DNA from: Sphingopyxis macrogoltabida
Lineage (GTDB): Bacteria > Pseudomonadota > Alphaproteobacteria > Sphingomonadales > Sphingomonadaceae
Direction of reading: 5' to 3'
NCBI RefSeq assembly: GCF_001314325.1
Contig: NZ_CP009429.1
Location: 3,596,501 to 3,660,500 of the forward strand
Length of the DNA: 64,000 nt
Part shown: piece after piece, positions 58,884 to 64,000 of the stretch
How positions within the stretch are numbered: position 1 is the stretch's first letter
Layout of the letters: every line of letters begins with the position of its first letter
The notes under the pieces: generated by a model
Database searches by the model: none
What the model was told of the DNA's origin: nothing
The model's input: the letters and a program-made list of their open reading frames with translations, nothing else
Made by a program: the position numbers and the translations under genes

Positions 58884-59446
58884 GCCCGCCCGCGTGCCTC
58901 AAGCGTCAGCGCAAAGCAATCGGGATGATGGAAGTCGGGCTTGCCCGGCGGATGGCGCAGCGCCCAATAGCTTTTGGCGCCGTCCACTTCCTCGATGACG
59001 GCAGACAGGGCCAGTTTCGACCCGGTATCGGGAAAGATGCCGGGTTCGATGCGCATCGCATAACGGCCGGGCGCGCGTTCCACTTCCATTTTCCACGGCG
59101 CTAGATCGTCGGAAGACAGCAGCGAACGATAATCGTCGAACTGGTAACAGGCCCAGCGACCGTCGGGCGCATAGTTGAATTCGGTATAGTCGGGCTGACC
59201 TTCCTCGGTCAGGAAAGCCTCGAAACAGGTGCCCTGCCACAGCCCATCGGTGCCGCTGTCGGCAATGACGAGTTCGCCTTCGCCCTGCGGCAGCACGATC
59301 GCTCCGATTTCGCCGTCGACGATAAAGCGCAGCGCAAAGCCGCCGTCGAACGACAAGTCGACCTCGACCGCAATCGAGCGCACCGCGCGTGCGGGCGTAT
59401 CGGGGTGGCAGATCAATTGGCGCCGCTCGCTGGAGTGCACCGACAT
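58880..59446 (-). CDS. DOMON-like domain protein
   Basis: A 188-residue protein without signal peptide. It has the beta-rich pattern of the proteobacterial DOMON-like family (WQGTCFEAFLTEEGQPDYTEFNYAPDGRWACYQFDDY, quoted as residue span roughly 70-110; ALRHPPGKPDFHHPDCF near the end). The family often sits beside NamZ genes. The ligand is unknown; DOMON folds bind heme or sugars. First gene of the operon with NamZ and M24. Confidence 0.82.
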   Translation of the reverse strand: MSVHSSERRQLICHPDTPARAVRSIAVEVDLSFDGGFALRFIVDGEIGAIVLPQGEGELVIADSGTDGLWQGTCFEAFLTEEGQPDYTEFNYAPDGRWACYQFDDYRSLLSSDDLAPWKMEVERAPGRYAMRIEPGIFPDTGSKLALSAVIEEVDGAKSYWALRHPPGKPDFHHPDCFALTLEARGRA

Positions 59447-59493
59447 TCACCCCTCTCCCGTTCGTCCTGAGCTACATTCGGCTTCTGGCGCTT

Positions 59494-59533
59494 CGGTGTA
59501 GAAGAAAGAGCAGCCCTTCGACAAGCTCAGGGC
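59494..59533. repeat. 40-bp direct repeat, copy 1 (left of the GIY-YIG gene)
   Basis: 39/40 identical to 59879-59918. It consists of CGGTGTAGAAGAAAGAGCAG followed by the sphingomonad palindrome arm CCCTTCGACAAGCTCAGGGC. A degenerate fragment (GTTCGTCCTGAGCTA) lies just before it at about 59460. Confidence 0.92.
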
Positions 59534-59560
59534 AACGGTGTGTGGAAGTGATCGAGCCCC

Positions 59561-59872
59561 CTACTCCGTTTGTCCTGAGCTTGTCGAAGGACCGTCCTTG
59601 CCTTTCGCCAAGCTCGAAATCTTGTCCCAATCCCCGCGGATCAACGCCATCTTCTTCGCTCTGCTCCACCCCTTTATCCGCCGTTCGGCTTCCAGAGCTT
59701 CGAACCTGGTGGCAAATTCCTGACTCCACACCAGCACGATCGGCAATCGATCAGATGTGAAACCCGGAATAGCTCCGGCTTCATGTTGGGCGATGCGATA
59801 CGGCAGATTATCGGTGTGCCCGGTGTAAAAAGCCCCGCCCCGGCAATGCAGCATATAGGCCCAGAAACTCAT
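59561..59872 (-). CDS. GIY-YIG endonuclease-domain protein with repeat-encoded C-terminus
   Basis: A 103-residue protein. The GIY-YIG pattern is visible as YMLHCRGGAFYTGHTDNL, then RIAQHEAGAIPGFTSDR, LVWSQEF, ALEAERRIKGWSRAKK, the short UPF0213/YhbQ-like type. The last ten residues (GPSTSSGQTE) are encoded by an inverted copy of the palindromic repeat (59563-59592). The gene lies between two 40-bp direct repeats. It probably nicks or cuts DNA; the cellular role is unknown. Confidence 0.9.
   Translation of the reverse strand: MSFWAYMLHCRGGAFYTGHTDNLPYRIAQHEAGAIPGFTSDRLPIVLVWSQEFATRFEALEAERRIKGWSRAKKMALIRGDWDKISSLAKGKDGPSTSSGQTE
59563..59592 (-). repeat. Inverted copy of the repeat, inside the 3' end of the GIY-YIG gene
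   Basis: TTGTCCTGAGCTTGTCGAAGG is close to the reverse complement of the CCCTTCGACAAGCTCAGGGC arms at 59514 and 59899. It supplies the last codons and lies just before the stop of the GIY-YIG gene, so with copy 1 it can form a hairpin beyond the gene. Confidence 0.9.
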
Positions 59873-59878
59873 ATCGAG

Positions 59879-59918
59879 CGGTGTAGAAGAAAGAACAGCC
59901 CTTCGACAAGCTCAGGGC
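59879..59918. repeat. 40-bp direct repeat, copy 2 (right of the GIY-YIG gene)
   Basis: Lies 7 bases upstream of the GIY-YIG start codon. It differs from copy 1 at a single position in 40 and both are followed by a similar CAACGG stretch. Confidence 0.92.
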
Positions 59919-60055
59919 CAACGGGATTGAGGGGATCGCCTCCAACTAAGCGTGGCGATGGGATGAGCGAAATTTGCGGTCGAGACAAGCATGCGGTCTT
60001 CGGCACCCCGGCCGGTCGATTGACAACCACAGCGCGACCGTAGACGAAATACGAT

Positions 60056-60736
60056 ATGGATATTTTCAAGCTTTCCAAATCGCTCGACGAACTCATTTTC
60101 GACATTCTGATGTGGGTGATTTTCTATCCCTATACCTTGGTTCGCGTGCTTATCTGGCCGGGACATATGATCGACTACGCCGCCGCCGAGCTGAAAAAAG
60201 ACCCCGACAAGGAAGAACTCTTCGATCGCGGACTGAGCCCGCCGGTCTTCCTTTTCCTGTCGATCGTCCTCGCCTGGATGATCTCGCCGGCGGCACCCGC
60301 GACCGCCTCGTCCGAATCGGAAACCGCGATTGCGGGCCTGATCAACGGGTCGGTGATGTCGCTGCTGACCTACCGCTTGGCGCTCTACTGCGTCTTTCCC
60401 TTCGCCGGCGCCCTGATTTACGAATGGCGCACCCCCGGCAGCATCAGCCACCATAGCTTCCGCCTGCCCTTTTACCAGCAAGCCTATCTTTGTGCGCCGC
60501 TGGCGATCGTCTTTTCGATTACGACGGTCGTCGCGACCAGATTCCAGGACATCGACGTCCTCGCGTTCATGGCGCTCGCGATGTTCGCCATCCTCATCTG
60601 GTATTTCTGGTCGCAGGTCGTCTTCTTTCGCCGGACAATGGACAGTAGCTGGTCAGCCGCCGTCTTCTGGGGATTTCTGTCCGTCTGCCTCGGAGTCACT
60701 TTCCTGGGCGCGCTGGACTTCATTGTCGGCGCATAG
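60056..60736 (+). CDS. Hypothetical membrane protein
   Basis: A 226-residue protein with about six hydrophobic segments (near 15-35, 64-82, 97-122, 142-160, 168-188, 200-224). It resembles the general Yip1/DUF-type small membrane proteins, but I cannot assign it. It precedes tyrS by 21 bp and may share its transcript. Confidence 0.72.
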   Translation: MDIFKLSKSLDELIFDILMWVIFYPYTLVRVLIWPGHMIDYAAAELKKDPDKEELFDRGLSPPVFLFLSIVLAWMISPAAPATASSESETAIAGLINGSVMSLLTYRLALYCVFPFAGALIYEWRTPGSISHHSFRLPFYQQAYLCAPLAIVFSITTVVATRFQDIDVLAFMALAMFAILIWYFWSQVVFFRRTMDSSWSAAVFWGFLSVCLGVTFLGALDFIVGA

Positions 60737-60757
60737 GGTGTTAAGGGCGCGCCCGTT

Positions 60758-61984
60758 ATGACCAGTTACAAATCCGATCTGCTGCGCCTGCTCGACGAGC
60801 GAGGCTATATCCACCAGATGACCGATGCGGACGGGCTCGATGCGCTCGCCGCCAAACAGGTCGTTCCCGGCTATATCGGCTTCGACGCGACCGCGCCGTC
60901 GCTGCACGTCGGCAGCCTCGTCCAGATCATGATGCTGCGCCGGCTGCAACAGACGGGGCACAAGCCCGTCGTGCTGATGGGCGGCGGGACGACGCGGATC
61001 GGCGACCCCACGGGCCGTGACGAAAGCCGCAAGATGCTGTCGGACGAGACGATCGCCGCGAACATCGCGTCGATCTTCAGCATCTTCCAGCGTTTCCTGA
61101 CCTTCGGCAACGGCCCGACCGACGCGGTGATGGTCAACAACCACGACTGGCTCGGCAAGCTCGGCTATATCGAATTGCTCCAGGAAGTCGGCACCCACTT
61201 CACGATCAATCGCATGATGACCTTCGATTCGGTCAAGCTGCGCCTCGACCGCGAACAGCCGATGACCTTCCTCGAATTCAACTACATGATCCTGCAGGGC
61301 TATGATTTCCGGCACTTGTCGAAGGCGATGGGCGTGCGCCTGCAGATGGGCGGATCGGACCAGTGGGGCAATATCGTCAACGGCATGGAACTCGGCCGCC
61401 GGATGGACGGCGCCGACCTTTATGGCCTCACGACTCCGCTGCTGACCACCGCCGCAGGCGCCAAAATGGGCAAGACCGCCGCCGGCGCGGTCTGGCTTAA
61501 TCCCGAACAACTGTCCCATTTTGACTATTGGCAATATTGGCGCAATTGCGACGACCGCGACGTCGGCAAGTTCCTGAAGCTGTTCACCGACCTGCCGATG
61601 GACGAGATCGCGCGGCTCGAAGCGCTCGACGGCGCCGAGATCAACGCGGCGAAAAAGATCCTCGCCGACGCCGCGACGGCGATGTGCCGCGGCGAGGATG
61701 CGGCGCGCAGCGCCTCCGAAACCGCTGCGCAAACCTTTGAAAAGGGCCAGATCGGCGGCGACCTGCCGCAGGTCGCAGCCCCCGCCGACGGCATCGATAT
61801 CCTGACCGCGCTGCGCGAACTCGGCTTCGCCGCGTCGAACAAGGAAGGGCGCCGCAAGCTCGACGAGGGCGCGGTGAAGGTGGACGGCGTCGTGATCCGC
61901 GATCCGCATCACCGGATTCTGCCTGCCGCCGAGCCCGTTCCGCTCAGTCTCGGATCGAAAAAACACGGGCTGGTGACCGGCTGA
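60758..61984 (+). CDS. tyrS: Tyrosyl-tRNA synthetase
   Basis: 408 residues, bacterial TyrRS length. The HIGH-type motif is in [11 protein letters not shown], the tyrosine-binding loop in QGYDFRHL and [11 protein letters not shown], and the KMSKS-type motif is KMGKT. A C-terminal S4 domain ([21 protein letters not shown], roughly 345-375) binds tRNA. It charges tRNA-Tyr. Confidence 0.97.
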   Translation: MTSYKSDLLRLLDERGYIHQMTDADGLDALAAKQVVPGYIGFDATAPSLHVGSLVQIMMLRRLQQTGHKPVVLMGGGTTRIGDPTGRDESRKMLSDETIAANIASIFSIFQRFLTFGNGPTDAVMVNNHDWLGKLGYIELLQEVGTHFTINRMMTFDSVKLRLDREQPMTFLEFNYMILQGYDFRHLSKAMGVRLQMGGSDQWGNIVNGMELGRRMDGADLYGLTTPLLTTAAGAKMGKTAAGAVWLNPEQLSHFDYWQYWRNCDDRDVGKFLKLFTDLPMDEIARLEALDGAEINAAKKILADAATAMCRGEDAARSASETAAQTFEKGQIGGDLPQVAAPADGIDILTALRELGFAASNKEGRRKLDEGAVKVDGVVIRDPHHRILPAAEPVPLSLGSKKHGLVTG

Positions 61985-62058
61985 TCGCCGCGCGGGCGTT
62001 TACCGATTCTTGATGAATCGGGCCGATTCTGCCACACCAGACCAGCAAGGTATTCGGT

Positions 62059-62400
62059 ATGCGCAAGATTGACCTTAAAAAGGCCCATTATGTGGGGCTC
62101 GATCAGCGGATTGCGCCGCGTAGCGACGTCTATTGCCGCTTGCCCTTCGTTCTGCCCGACGGCCGGCAGGAAATGTGTACCTGCGTCAACATCAGCGCCG
62201 ACGGCATGCTGATGCGTTACGAACGCGGGCTGGAGATCGGCGACCTCGTCGTCTTCCGCATGCCGATCATCGGCCGCACCTCGGCGAAGGTGATCTGGTC
62301 GATCGGCGGCAAGACCGGCGTCCAGTTCGACAAGTCGATTTCGGTCGAGGATTATCTGCCGATGATCCGCGCCATGGGCGCACGCGGGGACGTCAACTAA
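62059..62400 (+). CDS. PilZ-domain protein (c-di-GMP binding)
   Basis: A 113-residue single-domain protein. The RxxxR motif is in DQRIAPR and the second motif in NISADGML, both needed for c-di-GMP binding. It ends with KTGVQFDKSISVEDYLP. It probably transmits c-di-GMP signals to motility or envelope targets. The stop codon overlaps that of the convergent recG gene. Confidence 0.9.
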   Translation: MRKIDLKKAHYVGLDQRIAPRSDVYCRLPFVLPDGRQEMCTCVNISADGMLMRYERGLEIGDLVVFRMPIIGRTSAKVIWSIGGKTGVQFDKSISVEDYLPMIRAMGARGDVN

Positions 62401-64000
62401 CCACTCCGAAGCAGCGGCACCGCCGCATCGCGCTCGAACAGGTAAAGGCAAAGGCGCACCGCCTCGCCGCGTCCCCCCTCGATACCGCCGTCGCGTTCGA
62501 CGAACAGCCGCGCATCGTCGTGCGCGACCGGCAGCAGCCGCACGAGCTGTTCGGGCGTCGCGACGCGATAATCGGCGTCGCCCGACTGCTTGAGCCCGAG
62601 CAATTCGCCGCCGCCGCGCAGTTCCAGATCCTTCTCGGCGATCACGAAGCCGTCGTTGGTGTCGCGCATCAGCGCCAGCCGCTCGCGCGCGGTTTCCGAA
62701 AGGTTTTGCGATCGCAGCAACAAGCACACCGATTTCGCTGCGCCGCGCCCGACGCGGCCGCGGAGCTGGTGAAGCTGCGCGAGCCCGAAATTCTCGGCAT
62801 GTTCGACGATCATCAGGCTGGCGGCGGGCACATCGACGCCGACCTCGATCACCGTCGTCGCGACGAGGACGCCGATCTCGCCCGCCTGAAAGCGCGCCAT
62901 CACCTCGTCCTTTTCCGGACCCTTCATCCGGCCGTGGACGAGCCCTACCCGGGCATCGCCCAGCCGTTCGCGAAGCAGGGCCGCGCGCTCCTTGGCGGCC
63001 GCCAGTTCGCTGCCTTCGCTTTCGGCGACAAGCGGGCACACCCAATAGGCCTGCGCCCCGGTCGCGAGATGACGATCGACCCCTTCGACCACATCGTCGA
63101 GCCGGTCGAGCGAGATAACACGCGTATCGACCGGTGTCCGCCCCGGCGGCATTTCGTCGAGCCGCGACACATCCATTTCGCCATGATTGGCGAGCAGCAG
63201 CGTGCGCGGGATCGGCGTCGCGGTCATCACCAGCAGGTGCGGCGGACGCTGTCCCTTGGCGGTGAGCATCAGCCGCTGCGCGACGCCGAAGCGGTGCTGT
63301 TCGTCGACGACGACCAGCGCCAGATCCTTGTAGGACACCGTTTGCTGGAAGATCGCATGCGTACCAACCAGAATGTCGATACTCCCGTCGGCGAGCCCCA
63401 TCAGCGTCGATTCGCGCGCCTTGCCCTTGTCGCGCCCGGTCAGGATCGCAAGGTTCACCGGCAACCCGCCGAGCATCCGCTGCAAGGTCGCATAATGCTG
63501 GCGCGCCAATATTTCGGTCGGGGCGAGCAGCGCCGCCTGCGTCCCCGCCTCGACCGCCGCCAGCATCGCGCGCAGTGCGACGAGCGTCTTGCCCGATCCG
63601 ACGTCGCCCTGCAGCATCCGCAGCATCGGCCGGTCCTGCGCCATGTCGCCTGCAATCTCGCGCCCGACGCGCTCCTGCGCCCCGGTCAGTCCAAACGGCA
63701 ATTGCAGCGCATCGGTCAGCCGCCCGTCGCCGGCAATCGCCCGGCCCTTGCGCGCTCGCAGCCCCTCGCGGATCAGCATCAGCGCGACCTGGCTCGCGAA
63801 AATCTCGTCATAGGCCAGCCGGTCGCGCGCCGCTTCGTCGCGCGGGCTCGCATGCGCGCGCGTCATCGCCTCGTGCCACGACGGCCAGCCACGCGCCGCG
63901 AGCAACGGCGCGTCGATCCATTCGGCGAGCTCGGGCCGCCGTTCGAGCGCCACCGCGCCAAGCTGCGACAGTCGCGCATTGGTCAGCCCCTCGGTTAGCG
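62397..64000 (-). CDS. recG: ATP-dependent DNA helicase RecG (partial, 5' end outside window)
   Basis: The frame is open from 64000 to the stop at 62397 (about 534 codons); the N-terminal wedge domain is outside the window. The visible part starts LTEGLTNARLSQLG and contains Walker A GDVGSGKT, motif II VVVDEQHRFG, motif III VMTATPIPRTL, and motif VI QLRGRVGRG. RecG remodels stalled replication forks and branched DNA. Confidence 0.96.
   Translation of the reverse strand, partial: LTEGLTNARLSQLGAVALERRPELAEWIDAPLLAARGWPSWHEAMTRAHASPRDEAARDRLAYDEIFASQVALMLIREGLRARKGRAIAGDGRLTDALQLPFGLTGAQERVGREIAGDMAQDRPMLRMLQGDVGSGKTLVALRAMLAAVEAGTQAALLAPTEILARQHYATLQRMLGGLPVNLAILTGRDKGKARESTLMGLADGSIDILVGTHAIFQQTVSYKDLALVVVDEQHRFGVAQRLMLTAKGQRPPHLLVMTATPIPRTLLLANHGEMDVSRLDEMPPGRTPVDTRVISLDRLDDVVEGVDRHLATGAQAYWVCPLVAESEGSELAAAKERAALLRERLGDARVGLVHGRMKGPEKDEVMARFQAGEIGVLVATTVIEVGVDVPAASLMIVEHAENFGLAQLHQLRGRVGRGAAKSVCLLLRSQNLSETARERLALMRDTNDGFVIAEKDLELRGGGELLGLKQSGDADYRVATPEQLVRLLPVAHDDARLFVERDGGIEGGRGEAVRLCLYLFERDAAVPLLRSG

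Overview
The window looks like chromosome from a sphingomonad alphaproteobacterium (Sphingopyxis/Novosphingobium-like). The reasons are high-G+C coding sequence throughout, several TonB receptors, a permuted two-piece tmRNA whose tag reads ANDNEALALAA, and palindromic intergenic repeats of the kind common in this family (for example CCCTTCGACAAGCTCAGGG). The left 30 kb is a catabolic, mostly exported-protein region. The right 34 kb is mainly housekeeping (carAB, greA, dnaG, rpoD, tyrS, recG, ssrA, mscL).

1-14.9 kb: one long minus-strand run, probably one or a few operons. In transcription order: TonB receptor, Tat-exported amidase, an M19 dipeptidase homologue with altered metal-site residues, PQQ dehydrogenase with cytochrome c domain, DUF885 peptidase-like protein, amidohydrolase, M13 metallopeptidase, small membrane protein, second PQQ dehydrogenase (lipoprotein, cut by the window edge). 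A LysR regulator is divergent at 15.4 kb. 16.6-18.8 kb: a two-gene operon of an Fe(II)/2-oxoglutarate dioxygenase and a divergent SHMT-fold PLP enzyme. A 40-bp box, 31/40 identical, lies upstream of both the TonB-led run and the dioxygenase gene. This suggests a single regulon that imports and cleaves a peptide or amide, then hydroxylates and aldol-cleaves an amino acid. The substrate is unknown.

19.2-29.7 kb: S9 peptidase plus two large TonB receptors (minus), divergent from a secreted cyanophycinase/isoaspartyl-peptidase fusion translationally coupled to an Lrp/AsnC regulator (plus). An 8-bp inverted repeat lies in the shared promoter region. This fits uptake and breakdown of isopeptide-containing material such as cyanophycin.

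29.7-33.5 kb: small stress/membrane genes, a CDF efflux pump with a divergent CadR-like MerR regulator and a textbook MerR promoter, a BON-domain protein, and ssrA. 33.5-38.3 kb: mscL, LemA/TPM cluster, NUDIX, rhomboid, greA. 38.4-43.2 kb: carA and carB separated by a small lower-G+C gene. 43.3-48.2 kb: yqeY, a DUF559 endonuclease gene embedded in palindromic repeats, dnaG, rpoD. 48.5-56.4 kb: a PspC gene behind a near-perfect sigma-54 promoter, MoxR ATPase and VWA protein split by a chemoreceptor gene, DUF2314, an Amj-type lipid II flippase homologue, and a DUF817 protein with an extra C-terminal domain. 56.4-64 kb: M24 peptidase/NamZ/DOMON operon, a GIY-YIG endonuclease gene between 40-bp direct repeats, tyrS, PilZ, and recG (cut by the window edge).
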